This document shows, piece by piece, positions 38,336 through 51,097 of a stretch of DNA of 64,000 nt (positions are counted from its first letter, which is position 1; each line of letters opens with the position of its first letter). The stretch spans positions 186,001 through 250,000 of the forward strand of contig RCSZ01000022.1 of NCBI GenBank assembly GCA_014898425.1, in the 5' to 3' direction. The notes beneath the pieces were generated by a model, which ran no database searches, was not told the origin of the DNA, and saw only the letters and a list, made by a program, of their open reading frames with translations. This DNA is from Botryotinia globosa (taxonomy: Eukaryota; Ascomycota; Leotiomycetes; Helotiales; Sclerotiniaceae). The position numbers and the translations under genes are program-made.

Positions 38336-41300
38336 AGTAGTAGTAGTAGTATTTATTAACGTTCATCGAGCTGGCTTAAGGCTAACCCTGGGAACCTTCT
38401 GAGGGATATAAGGATATATTAAACTATAGATTTATTTAATACCTTAAAAAACAATTTATATATATAAGAATCAGAGTTTATTTAAATAATTCTTTTTTTA
38501 TCAATTAAGATAGGGTTAGTAGTATTTTCAGAATTTTAAAAAGCTAGATATAATTCTTTAAAAATAAATGAATATAAACTATAAAAATATATATTTATAA
38601 AATATATAGACATTAAATAGTATTTCTATTATATCTTTTAATCACTATTTAAATTTAAAAAAAAAGAATAGAATCCAATTAAAAAAAAAAGAGAAAAAAA
38701 AAAAGAAAAAAATAATCAAATGTTTTTAATAAAAATAAATATTAGTATAAAACCAAATGATTTTAAAGAATTTGATTAATATTAGTAATTGTAATATTAA
38801 AAACAAAAAATAACTAAAGCCTTTTATTATTAACAAAAATAGAAATAAAAGTAATTATTTAGATTATTTCCCAAATTAAATTAGTGATTTATAATATAAT
38901 ATTAAATGCTTAAAAGTTTTTTAATAATTATAGAAACATTCTAAATTAATATCTTAATACTAGAATTTTTTATAATATTATACGAAATCCCTATATTCTA
39001 TATATATAATTAGAATATAATATAATATTTTTCTTAATAAATCCAACTCCAAAAAAAGTTTAATTATATAAATAAGATTTCATTTATTATAAATACCTGA
39101 AAAAATGAGTTATTGTTTTTTCTATTAAAATTGCTTTATTTAATTATAAAGCCTTTTGATAATAATCTCTACCCTACTAATAATAAAAATTGAAATAGAT
39201 TATAGATTCTAAATGGATTTATAAACTTTAAAATCAATAAGCTTATCAATAACCTCATTCCCTTTAATACTTATATATCCAAAAAACCAATAAATTCTGA
39301 TATCAAAGATCTATATAATATTTTGATAAATATAATAGATTTATTAAAAGTAATCAAACATATTGCTACATAGATATTAGATTATTAAGATATTATTAAT
39401 ATAAAGCTATAAGTATTATCTATTAAATGAAAAAATCCTTAAAGTATATTTAAAGTTTATATAAACCCTGATTATCTTTAAATCAAAGATATACAAAATA
39501 TTATTAATTAAATCTGAATTAATAGTAATTTATTTTTTGTTTTAATATATTGTATATCTATATTTAATAAATCTTTCTTTATTAACAATTTATTTAAAAT
39601 TGTCTAAAAAGATTGAGATTTCATTAAAAAAGAAATAAAACCATCACTCCTTGAAACTAATAATTACTATTTCCTTATCAATACTCTCTATCAGATTTAT
39701 TTGATATTTTAAAAAGAAATATGGAGATTATAATATGAGATATATAATATTAAAAAGGATTATTCCTAAATATTGAATTTTGGTTTTAGATTTCTATTAT
39801 TAATCAGTATTCTTATTTTTAATAATAAATAGAAATATAATTTAATAGATTATAAAATAAAAAATATTTATTGATTGGATATATATAATAAAACAAAGTT
39901 TGATTTTATTCAATATTATATTAATAAATAAAATATTTATATCTCTAAAAAAAATAGTTATTGAAATAGTTTTCCAAATTGAAAATATATTTCTAAATAT
40001 TAAAATAAATATTTGTTTTAATAGATTAATATGTTAATTTATTTAAGAGAAAATAATAAGATTATAAATAATATATTAAATATAAAATAGTTTTGTTTTA
40101 TTATTAAATCATGTTTTGATTTTATATATAAAAAAAGGAATAATATAAATAATAATAATTTTATATAAAATTAAAATTGGAAAGCTATTGATTATTTTTA
40201 TAAAATTATAAATATAATATACTATTATTCGAGTTTTGATAATTCTTATAATTATATATTTTTTAAAAGAGAATTTCCTATCGAATCAAATTTCGAGTTA
40301 TTTTAGAATAAATTATACTTTATTTTTGGTTATAATGATTAATATAATAATAAATTTTTTATTGATAATATAAAGGGGAATGTAATTTCTTCTTTTTTTA
40401 ATAAAATAAATCATTTCAAATTTCTTAAAAACAAAAGTAATCTTATTATTATTATTTTATTTAAGGATTTTCTTTATATTATTTGTTAGAATAAGGATAT
40501 TAATATTTAGGGATTGAGAAGCTTAATATAAATAGAGATTATTAGTATATTCAAAGTATAGTTTTGTATTTTGTGATATAAGTTTAATTAGATATAATAT
40601 ATATAGAATTAGGGAAAGGGGGGAGTTTTATAGTATTTTATATATAATTTTGTAATTAAATATAATTGAATTTTTTAAATAGATTTAAATATATTGATTA
40701 ATAAGGAAGGAATTGATTAGTTTTAGGAGGATTAGGGGTTAGTTTTATTTAGTTATTTTTTCTAATAGTTTTTGTTTTAGAAATATATTGAAAATATTTT
40801 AAATATTTATAATGATTATAGTGAATTTTAATCTTTAGAAAAAGATAGTTTTTATATTATATGTAAAGTAAGTAATTAGATTTATAATAACTCTTTTAAA
40901 AAGGGTTTTTTTGTATTATAAGCTGAGAATGCTATTAATTAGTATAATTTATATTAAATAATGAATTACAATTTTCTTCAAATCTTTTGAGATATAAAAA
41001 ATGAATACAATTGATTATTAAAAGTAAATAAAGAATCTATTCTTTTTATTGATTTTGAATAATATAGCTATTTTAATAAGTTTCTAAATTTATAGAATGA
41101 AATTAAGTGTTAAATATTGATTGTAAAATCTATATAAAGTATTACTAATTGCTAATCAGCAGATCTTGAATATTTATATTATAATATAATTGATATTTGA
41201 AAAGATATTAGAGATTCTAATAGTATTATATTCAATCTCTTTTATTGAAAAAGATTGGAATTATTTTAAAGTATTTAATTCATTTCAATTTTTAAGAGGA

Positions 41301-44300
41301 TTGTATTCGAGGTTATTAGAGGTATTAAAATAATCGAGGACTTTTTTATATAAGGTTTTGATTTTTTTTATAATATTTTTAATAAAATTTCTATTAATAA
41401 ATAGTAGGGGCAACTTTAGATTAGATTTTAGTTTGTATTAATTGATAATCTTATAAAGCTTTTTATTATCTTTAACTTTATTTATAATATTCTTCTAATA
41501 ATTATATTTTATTTATTGAATTATTTTATAAAAGATTTGAATTATTTAGGGGATATTTTTGTTTGAGATATTATATTTGTAAAGATAATCCCGATATATC
41601 TCCTTGTATTTGGGGATTTATTATAATATAGTTTTATTGTTTTTTTTGTTAGATTTACTAACTATATAAATAGCAATATCTATTATCATTATAAAATCTA
41701 TTATATATATTTCGATTGTAATTTTATTTACAAAGAAAAGAAAGCTAGGAAAACGGATTATATCAATATATATTAGATCAAAAAGTTTTTTTAATTTTAT
41801 TTCTAAGATTCTATAGTAGTATTGTTTTAATAGGATTATATCCTATCCTAGAATAATAATAATTTGTATTTTATAATCTAAATTATTATATATATCTTTC
41901 TTAATAATGGTTTTAATAAAAAGGATATTTAAGAAAATAAGATTAATAATATAATTAGCCCTATATATAGGTTTACTAGGGATATTAATAAAATCTATAT
42001 TATTATTATTAAATTAATATACTAAATCTGAATCCTTATATTTAGATTATATTTTTAATTCGAATATATAATACTAAATAATGAAATCGTTTTTTATTAA
42101 ATATTGAAATAATAGGATTAAATAGAATATATAATCAATTGTTTTATTATTGTTTGATTAGTAATATAAATTGAATATAATATTTCTATTTATATTAATT
42201 TAGAAAAGACTTTTATTATATATAGAATAATATTATTGTATATATAAATCAATGCTTTTGTATATATATATTATAATTTAAAAGTGATTTGGCTTTTTAG
42301 AGTTCTCAAAATTCTAGGAGTTTGTTAGAATGTAATAATTATAGTTCGAGTAGTTTTGAGTTTGTATATTGATAGCTATTTAAGGTTTTTAAATATATAT
42401 AATATCGATTCATTGAGTATTAGAGATTACAAGAATTATTATATATATAGAAATATTTTTATTGATATTAATTTAATAGATTTAAAGATTGTATTATTGA
42501 ATTTATTGATTATAGATTTTATTATAAAGCTTGTTATATTATATTGATATTAATAAAATATTTTTTCGGAATTGAATATATTAAGTTTATTGAAACTTTG
42601 TATATAATGAAAAGTATTCTTATCTTTTTTTCTATTTGTTTTTGAATATAATTTAGAAATTCTTATTTAAAGAAAAATAAATATCTGGATTATAATTACA
42701 AAAACTTATATCTGGATTACAATTGTAAGAACTTATATCTAATTTTAGGCTAAAATCTAGCTAATAATAAAGATAAATCCAATCTATTTATATTAAATAA
42801 TGATAATATTATACTTATATTTATTAATAAATTCTATAATTATAGCTATAAAAGTATTAAGTATCTTTATTTCAAAAACTTTAATAAATATATTAATCAC
42901 TTTGTATTAAATCTCCTTTGTTTTTCAAATAATCTTAAATTCATTTTTGATAGGGAGTATTATAATATTATTCTTATATTGAAAAATAATAAAGTATTTG
43001 TTATATCTAATCTCAAATAAATTATAATAATTGATATATTTGAATAATATTATATAATTAATATTTACTAATCTTTTATATATATCTATTTAGTAGTTAT
43101 AGTAAATATAGAAAGGGAATTAATTATATCTAAAAGAGAAATAGTATTCTTAATAATCTGGATTATATTGGATTACAATATATTTCTTTTCGATTAATCT
43201 AGAAGAATTATTGATATTGAAGAAAATGAAAAAATAAACTATCTCAATAAATAAAATGATTCAAATGATTTTATTGAAATATTTGCTAATTCTATAATTA
43301 AAGGATTTAATAATAATTGAATACTTTTTTATTTATATAAAAACTTTATTAAGAATAAAAGCTTTATTTATTATAATTATTTTATTATTTAGATTTATAA
43401 AAAAAATAAAGACTTTTACAATTATATAATTATATCAAATTTCTAAAATAATCAAAAATATAATATCTAATATTTGTAATACCTTTTATTAATTATATTT
43501 ATTATAAAACAAGTTGCAAATATTATTAGTTATAGAAATAATAACTTAGTTTATAATTATAAATAAGATTATTAGAATATTAATTAAGAAAACATCTTTA
43601 ATAATTTCTATAAAATATTATTAAAAAACAAAAACAAAAGGTTAATTAAATAAAACTAGAGATTTGTATTTAATAAGCAATCTTTTATTTTAATATTGAA
43701 TATAATTCAAAATAGAACTTTTTTTTAATATAAAATTATAAAAGATTTTCTTGAATTATATATTTCTAAATTTAAAGAATATATTATTTCTAATATTATT
43801 TATATTATCGAATTTAATTACTTTTATAAAAATCTTAAAACTAGTAATAAATGTAATATAAATAAAGAATTAAATATAATTATTGAAAAATATTAAAAAA
43901 ACAATAATATTGATAAAAACAATAATAGTTATAAAATTAATTACAAAACTAATAAATTTCTTTATAAAAGTTATACTAAGTATATTTATATAGAATATTA
44001 TAAAGATATTAAATAATATTATAAAACCTATAATAATTATATATTTGCTTTTTATATTGTATTCAAAAATATCAAACTATTTTTTAATAATATTTGATAT
44101 ATTCGAAATAGTATTTTGATTATAATGATTGGTTTTGAGAAGGAGAAATACTTGAATATTTATTCTGTTTTTTTTTCTTTTAATTATATAAGATTAATTA
44201 AAATTGAATAGGGATTATAAATTCAATAAATATATAAATCTAAAGTTTAGTAATTACAAGAAACGATTCAATATTATAAATCTATTATTTAATAATATTA

Positions 44301-44424
44301 TTATAAAAACAATTATTGGATTAGATGAAAAGGTTTATAGAGAATGTAGAGAATTAATTCTGTATAATAAAGTCGGAAATACAAAAATACCTCGATTTTG
44401 GAATGTTGTGTCGATCTGCAATTG
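38336..44424 (-). mobile_element. LINE copy D, reverse orientation, least degraded
   Basis: 6.1 kb, with the 5' end at the right (reverse complement cagatcgacacaacattcc) and the (TAC)n tail at the left. The probable 12-bp target duplication is CTAGTGRTAGYT at 38324-38335 and 44425-44436, with two transition differences. The 3' block 'cttaagccagctcgatgaac' is less mutated than in A-C. Domain remnants on the minus strand: RNase H end at 39232-39299 (SIKGNEVIDKLIDF, almost intact) and Cys/His finger at about 38.90-39.00 kb (LECFYNYQKTFKHLILYY). It sits about 400 bp upstream of the P450 remnant. Confidence 0.85.
38890..39305 (-). pseudogene. LINE RNase H end and Cys/His finger (copy D)
   Basis: Best-preserved domain sequence of the family. 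The RNase H end reads RIYWFFGYISIKGNEVIDK; only the 'PGH' has become 'FGY' (C-to-T). The downstream finger keeps its first Cys and its His (ECFY...KHLILYY). Use this copy to recognise the others. Still non-coding overall because of stops. Confidence 0.7.
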
Positions 44425-44839
44425 CTAGTGGTAGCTATAAGCGTTGGATGGCTTATTTAGGGAATGTAATTGGTCCAAAGATAGTTTAGCACAGAAAACC
44501 GACGAACAAACGCGGATCCCGGATAACTTAAATGTCTTTTATTAGGTGTTAGAATGCAGAGCTCTTAGAGGTATCCGAGCTGACAATCAATACACCATAT
44601 TTGAACTTTAACAGCCGCACATGCTTCTGTTCAATCAATTGGGTCATCAAGATAGAGAGTTTACTGTCATGTTCTCTACAGCTCTGATTCGATCAAGTAC
44701 TGTGCCTGAGTGGCTATTTATTAAATATGTTCCATGCGCTCCTCCTGTAAGCATTTCCTCGCGGATTCTTCATTCAATCAGCATACCTTGTGATTGCACA
44801 CAGTACTCCCAACGTAGGCCGGCAAATCAAGGATTGCAG

Positions 44840-46459
44840 TGCTGACAATAATATTCAGATCCTGTGGCTGTTCGGTACTCGGATACATAACTTGTTTTTC
44901 CACAAACTTGCTTCCCTATCAAGCCCAGTAGCCTATCGAGCGTCCGGGCTTCCTTATGTGTACAAACTAGCTACTGGGCAGTGGCCTCACACACTGAAAG
45001 CTCTTATGAGAAGTACGGTCCGATTGCAAGACTTTCCCAAAATGATGTGTCCTTTATATCCGCTCAAGCGTGGAACAAAATCTACGGCCATAGCAAACCG
45101 AACAAGTCAACTATGAGCAAAGACCTTCGCCTCTATCGTGAAACCCTTACAGAGTCTAAGAATATACTTATAGCCAATGATGCAGACTATAGTCGAATGA
45201 GGCGGCTATTATCCTATACATTCTCTGAGAAAATGCTTCGGGGTCAAGAAGATATCATGCAATCGCATATTGACAAGCTCATCTCATCTCTTGGCACTCG
45301 GGAAGACGAACAAGGGGAAACAGCAGTTGTGAATCTATGCATCCGGTATAATTTCTTGACTTTCGATATTTTGGGCAATCTTGCATTTGGAGAACCATTC
45401 GGATGTTTTGACAGTGGGGGATACCATCCGTGGGTCGCCATTGTCTTCGATGGCTTCAAGCCTGCATCCTATATTCAGAGTCTCAGGCGTTATCCACGAG
45501 CGTTCTAAATCTTGAAACTGCTTCTACCACATGATCTTGTCGCAGGACAGCAAGCTCACTAGCACCAAAGCTTCGGCAGGGTCAAGATGCGTGCAGAATT
45601 AGGTGCGAAGCTGGACGATGCCAACGCCCGCAAAGACTTCCTGTCGTATGTGTTACATCATAACGACGAACGAGGGATGACGCCTGATGAGATGGGCGAG
45701 AATGCAAACATCCCAATTACTGCTGGAAGCGAAACAACGGCTACAGCCCCTACTTCCACAACTTATTGATTGCTACGAAATCCTGCCGTGCATCAAAAAC
45801 TTGTCAATGAAATCCGATCTCGTTTCGTGACTGAAACAGAAATAGATGTTCAGTCGATTTGTCAGATTGACTGCCTTCTTGCAGCACTAAAGAAAGGACT
45901 CCGTTTGTATCCTCCTATTCCATCTGTTCTGGATCGTCAGGTACCCAAAGGTGGCGCTTCGATCTGCGATAACTGGACAGCTGAAGATGTGGGTAGTTCC
46001 TCGAAAAATGGTGCGGTAGGACTCAAAGCTGACATCCTACAGACAAAGGTCTCGGTCAGCCACTACGTTGCGTACCCATCGCCTTTAAATTCAACACTCC
46101 CCGAACAATTTGTTCCCGAGAGATAGCTTGACACTACAATCTTTGCGAACGACTCCACCGAAGTTTTCCAGCCATTTTCACATGAGCCAAGAAACTGTAT
46201 TGGCATGAAGTAAGTACAATTCTATATTCCGAGTTCATACCCACAGTTGCTTAAAGATTATAGTCTTGCACATGCCGAGATGCGTATGGCTCTTGCGCGG
46301 GTTTTTTGGAACTATGACCTTGAACTACAGCCGACGAGCCAGTCGTGGCACAAGCAAATTTTTTACCTTTTCTGGGAGAGGCCTGCTCTGCTTGTGGGAG
46401 TCAGCCGTCGAAAGGATTTTGTGCGAGCAACAAAGACACCATCTTCTCAAGGCTCCTGA
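44840..46459 (+). pseudogene. Cytochrome P450 pseudogene (CYP65-like, isotrichodermin C-15 hydroxylase type)
   Basis: A haem monooxygenase of fungal secondary metabolism by family; ER-anchored when intact. Read in order: N-terminal HNLFFHKLASLSSP and YVYKLATGQWPHTLKAL; EKYGPIARLSQNDVSFISAQ; FLTFDILGNLAFGEPFG; I-helix AGSETT; helix K KGLRLYPP; haem loop FSHEPRNCIG; C-terminal LAHAEMRMALARVFWNYDLE. Damage: a one-base deletion near 45005 (LKAL to YEKYG); in-frame stops at 45506 (TAA), 45560 (TAG), 45767 (TGA) and 46124 (TAG). The ExxR Glu is Lys and a haem-loop Gly is Glu. Every stop and both substitutions fit single C-to-T or G-to-A changes. GC content is far above its surroundings. The true start is not identifiable. 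The subfamily call is from memory of the family pattern. Confidence 0.85.
46210..46263 (+). other. Spliceosomal intron in the P450 pseudogene, 54 bp
   Basis: Starts GTAAGT right after the haem-loop codons ..GGC ATG AA and ends TTATAG. A branch-like gcttaaa lies just upstream of the acceptor. Splicing joins AA to TCTTGCACATGCC, giving CIGMNLAHAEMR, the expected conserved junction. An alternative acceptor (CAG at 46244-46246) would insert extra residues and lose this match. Confidence 0.75.
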
Positions 46460-47967
46460 ATATGATTATATAATGAGAGAATTTTTGGTATATAAGTTGT
46501 CTGCTGAGTGATCATCTCAATCAAATAATGCTAAAATCAAAAATTGCGGGGTCTTCATTTTGGATAAGCTTACAACTGATACATTAGATGTAAAGATACA
46601 TTGACTGTGTACAGATCAGAGCGAATCGTTGCATATGTGATGTAACCTCTGTAATCAAAATCCACCTGACATAATATACTGAAATGTCAAGAGTCTACGC
46701 GATTTCCATTAGATACTTTGCCATTGAAGAATAAAAGAAAACATAATCTCATGCAAGTACAAAAATGTTGATTAATATAAAGCTCCTTATAATCTTCTAT
46801 ACTACTCAAATTTTGAAATTAAAATCGAATCTTAAACTAGTAATTTCCTTTACTCTGGAATTTTCAATACTATATATCTACATACCCCAATTTCGTTAGT
46901 ATCAATTTCTACTATTTCTTATACAAACTAAATAGAAGATTGACTTAAGAATATATAACTAAAAGATTTTATATTTGTTTCTTTCCTTTAACACTCTATT
47001 AATCGATATCAATTATAAAATTCAAATACAGAATAAAATTCAATATAAAATAGAAAAAGATTTATCTTCTTTTGCAATTATTATTTGATATATTCTGATT
47101 AAGAAATCAAGAATTAAATAGATCGAATATTAGTACTCATATCTTTATAACTCTAATTTGAAAACTATCAAATTAAATAAAATTATTAATATAGGAAACA
47201 TTTATTTTCTTGATTAATTTAATTTTCTATATGATTAAAATCATTTCTAATAATATTATTTATAATTAAATTTCTTTTCGAAAACTTCTAATTTTTGATA
47301 TTTTATTAATGAGTATTGATTGTTACAAATTTAAGCTACTGGATTCTATTAGATATATGACGGCAGACCCTGGAGCCTATTATGTATTAAGAGAAATCTA
47401 TATATATGTATGAATTATATAGTTTTTATAAGTTTAGAAGAATTAATAAAAAGTCTTTATTTTATTTTATATTGAATTAATTTATTATTATTATTTAATC
47501 TAATAATCTTTTTTACTTTTTGAATAAAATAACTTATCAATTAATATTTATTGAAAAATCATTAATATTATTATAATCTTTATAAAAAATATTCTTAGGG
47601 GTTATAGTTTATACAATACAATTTTAAATTAATTAGATAGTAATATTCCTCAATTTTTGAAAGAAATTAATATTAATATATAAATAATCCAATTACAATA
47701 ATCATTTGATAATAAGGATTTATTATTGGTTTAATAATTTTCAAAAAAAAAACCAATAATTTTTTTAAAAATAATAATAGATTGTATTTTATATATAAAC
47801 ACTTGAATTTATCATTATAGTTTTATAATTATAATATATATAATTCTTAGGATTATTATATTTAATGTAGAATTTTTTTTTAAATTATAGAAATCAAAAT
47901 AATTCAAAAAAAGAAATATTAATAAAAATAAAAACTTCTTTTTTTAAATAAAAGTTATATCTCAAAA
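46460..47967. other. Right flank of the P450 remnant
   Basis: Composition declines from balanced (to about 46.75 kb) to AT-saturated. No second gene or repeat end recognised. A short GC-richer patch at 47.35-47.38 kb ('cggcagaccctggagcc') is unexplained. Confidence 0.4.
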
Positions 47968-48258
47968 TGTTAGAGTAGATAATAGTAATGAATTAACTTA
48001 GTTATATTATTGTATAAAAACTTTTCATTACTTCTTCTAAATTATAAAAAGTATATAATTTATAAAAAGTGAATTGCTTTCGATATAAAGGTTTGAAATA
48101 AAAGATTAGATCTCCAGAATCTTTCGGAAAAGAAAGGGATCCGAGAAAATGATTTAGAATACAAAATGATCCAGGCAAAGGGTTCAGGATACGAAGTGAG
48201 TCCAAGGGTCTCCCACCACATAGCCTCACGTGCTTTATAACCTTGTGATCTTGATACA
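47968..48258. mobile_element. Solo LTR, 291 bp, second copy
   Basis: Starts tgttagagtagataatag and ends gtgatcttgataca. It is collinear with the solo LTR at 37991-38264, with mainly transition differences and small indels. No clear target duplication. Confidence 0.65.
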
Positions 48259-48997
48259 AAGTAATATTTCAAAATAATAATAAATATTATTTTCTAAGCA
48301 ATAATAAGAAAATAAATTATATTATTCAATATTTTAAAATCATTTTTTAGTAATTTAGTATTAATACAAAAATGAAACAATTCTCAAAATAATAAAATAA
48401 AAAGATTTCAAAGAATATTTCTATAATATTATTATAAATTAAAACAATAGATAATAATAAATAATCTCGAAAATTATATATATATAGAATAAAAAAAGAA
48501 TATTACTATAAATACCTTTATTATATAGCTCAAAGACCTTAAGAGAATATTAAATAAAAAATAAAAAATATTTTAAAAAAATAGCTTTTATTAAATCTTC
48601 TATTTAGTTTAATTCGAAAAATATCTGAATTCCCATAATAATTCAAATCTTATATCGAATTTATAAAGTATGGCTATAGATTAGAAAATATAAACAAATT
48701 ATATTCGAAAAGAAATATAAAAGAATTATAGTCTAGTAATTACAAATATCTTTAATTATTACTTTAATTCTAATTTAATTTTAAATATCTTTCTTTATAG
48801 AATAGTATATTTATGGTTATTAGTTTTTAGAATTAGGATTCCAATTAATTAACATAATATCCTTTAATAAAATCTATATTGTAACTCCTTACTTTATATA
48901 CTCCTTGATTCATATCTAATTCATATCTGTTTATTAAATCGAGGTTATTGAATAAAGTGAATTTGAGTTTCAAAATGATCTTTATGATATATTTATT
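48259..48997. other. AT-rich spacer, no gene seen
   Basis: No ORF, repeat end or motif that I can support. Confidence 0.4.
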
Positions 48998-49340
48998 CTA
49001 AAACCTAATAAAGCTAAATCAAAGCTACTATATTATCGTATTTGCTATATATCTCTATTGTAAAGTCTTTGTACCTATTCTAAAATCTAGTAAGATTGAA
49101 TTAAAGCTATCATGTTATCGCATTTGCCGTATATCTTTATTATAGAGTCTTTATATCTATTCTGAAAGTCTTAGTAAAACTATATAACTTCAAAAGACTA
49201 TATACCAAAATCTAATTTTAAATATCTATTCTTAAGCTTAGTAAAACTGAAATCGAATTCACTATATCATTGCTTTTACTATATCTAATATAATTCTTAT
49301 ACTTATCATTAAATCTAATAAAACTAAAGGTGTTTTATAT
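48998..49340. repeat. 82-bp tandem repeat, about four units
   Basis: Units start at 48998, 49080 and 49162 with exactly 82-bp spacing, each beginning ctRaaaNcttaRtaaa-like sequence. They share 'aaagctaYYatRttatcg' and 'tttgcYRtatatctYtatt'. The third is disrupted. Weaker units follow near 49232 and 49310. The spacing is not a multiple of three and no frame is open, so this is a satellite-like array, not a coding repeat. Confidence 0.7.
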
Positions 49341-50000
49341 TACTTATATAATCAAAAAAGATTAAATTATTCTAGTACTTATATTAATAATCATATTACT
49401 AAACTTTAATGATTAAAATAATAAATATATTATTATTTTAATTTAATAAGAGATATACAGTCAAACTCATAACCTATAAAACTATTAAGTCACTAGAAAA
49501 AGAATTTATAGAATTAATTAATTAACTAAAGATTCTATGAAAAAGAGGAGCTTTTAAATAAACTGATATGCTTAGTTAAATATTATAAAGAAAAATATAA
49601 AGAAATTGAATATTTAAATCCTACACCTAAATCTACCCGCTTAGAAAATGCTTAGATTCAATTATTATAATAAATATCCCATTAAAATTAATTCTATAAA
49701 GAGAAAAATAAATAATCTTTATAATTACTACAATTTTTAATATAAATATAAGATTAATAACACTTAAATATTTTATTAATTTAGAAATATAGACTGATAT
49801 GATTCAATAAAACAAGTATCTAAAATAAGATTAAATATCCACTAATAAAGGAATTCTATTTATATTAACAAATAATATTATAATTATTTCATATAATAAG
49901 CACTAATTCCCTATCAAAATAAAAATGGAAAGAAAAATAAAAGAATCTATAATTACAACTTTACTTTCATATAAATAAACACTATTTTAAGCCTACTGTA
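49341..50000. other. AT-rich spacer, no gene seen
   Basis: Nothing recognisable up to the target duplication GCTAT at 50001-50005. Confidence 0.4.
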
Positions 50001-50005
50001 GCTAT

Positions 50006-50177
50006 TATTGGAACACGTGACTGAGAACATATCACGTTCTCCCCCACTTATACACAGAGTGTGTATATAAAATAGAATGCATATATAGCTTAACAATACT
50101 CCCTTTATATAAAAAGAGTAAACATAAATTATAATATTATTGAATTCAATATAACCTCTTATTGAGTCAATTTAATA
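50006..50177 (+). repeat. Left LTR (172 bp), relatively GC-rich
   Basis: Reads tattggaacacgtgactgag...caatttaata. It retains cacgtgac and gttctccccc, which are AT-converted in the right LTR. A TATA-like 'tatataaaatag' lies at about 50064. Confidence 0.8.
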
Positions 50178-51095
50178 TTGATTAGTAATTAAATGATTTA
50201 ATTATAGAATAGCAAGGCTAAACTAAATAAAAAAAGATATTATTTGAAAAGATAAACAAGATTGTATTAAATAGAGTTTACATATAATTTATATAGAAAA
50301 ATTAGATTATTATATTCCTCATACTATCTTCTTCGAATTATATATTAAAAAGAGATCTTTGACTATAGTTGATTTCTTCAAAATAATTTGATTTTAAATC
50401 GATTTTATCTATATTTATTATATTTTTGTATACACTATATAATAAATTCTTTTTGATATAATACAATATCGAATATTATTATTTAAAAATAATTTTCTTG
50501 ATTCTTAAACAATTTTTATATAATATAAATTCCACATTTTGAGAAAAACAATTGAATCCAAATAATTTAGATTTTATACAAATACAAATGAATATTAATA
50601 TCATTATATAAATTATCAATTTTTAATACAAATAATATAAAAGATAATATTTTTAAAAAGTATTTCAGGAGTAATATATAAATTGAATAAAAACTATATT
50701 CAAAATTATATATTATAAAACTCTCAAATTTATTTGAACTCAGTTCATTCTTTATAATTTTAATATATAATAGATAAAAGGAAATGATAATGATGCTAAA
50801 ATACTTGTTAAACTTATTTCAAAAAATAAGTCTAATAATTATATAAATAAAATAAAAAATAGAACAAAAAGACTTAAAACAGAATATATAAACTTATATA
50901 ATATTCTTATACCAAAGAAATCAATTTGAATTTAAACTTTATTTATACTAAATTTTATCAAATAAATATAAAAATAATAACAATTTTAAAATCAATTCTT
51001 TTTAAATTTCATATTACTTAATGACTTAATACAATATGAGATATTAATACTATATACTAGATATATACAAAATCTTTTATTGAATTTGATAAAGG
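50178..51095. other. Internal AT-rich segment of the LTR element
   Basis: No domain could be read in any frame. The expected primer-binding site right after the LTR (ttgattagtaattaa) does not match a tRNA end that I recognise. Confidence 0.35.
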
Positions 51096-51097
51096 TA

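Noticed and set aside
44621..44845. Separate gene upstream of the P450
   Set aside because: The frame shows no family resemblance. It is probably upstream flank or a decayed first exon; a GTAAGC...ACAG pair at 44747-44803 could be an intron, but the coding context is too unclear to call.
46247..46511. Separate small genes after the P450
   Set aside because: The first frame is the last P450 exon read through the intron end; the other is its shadow in another frame.
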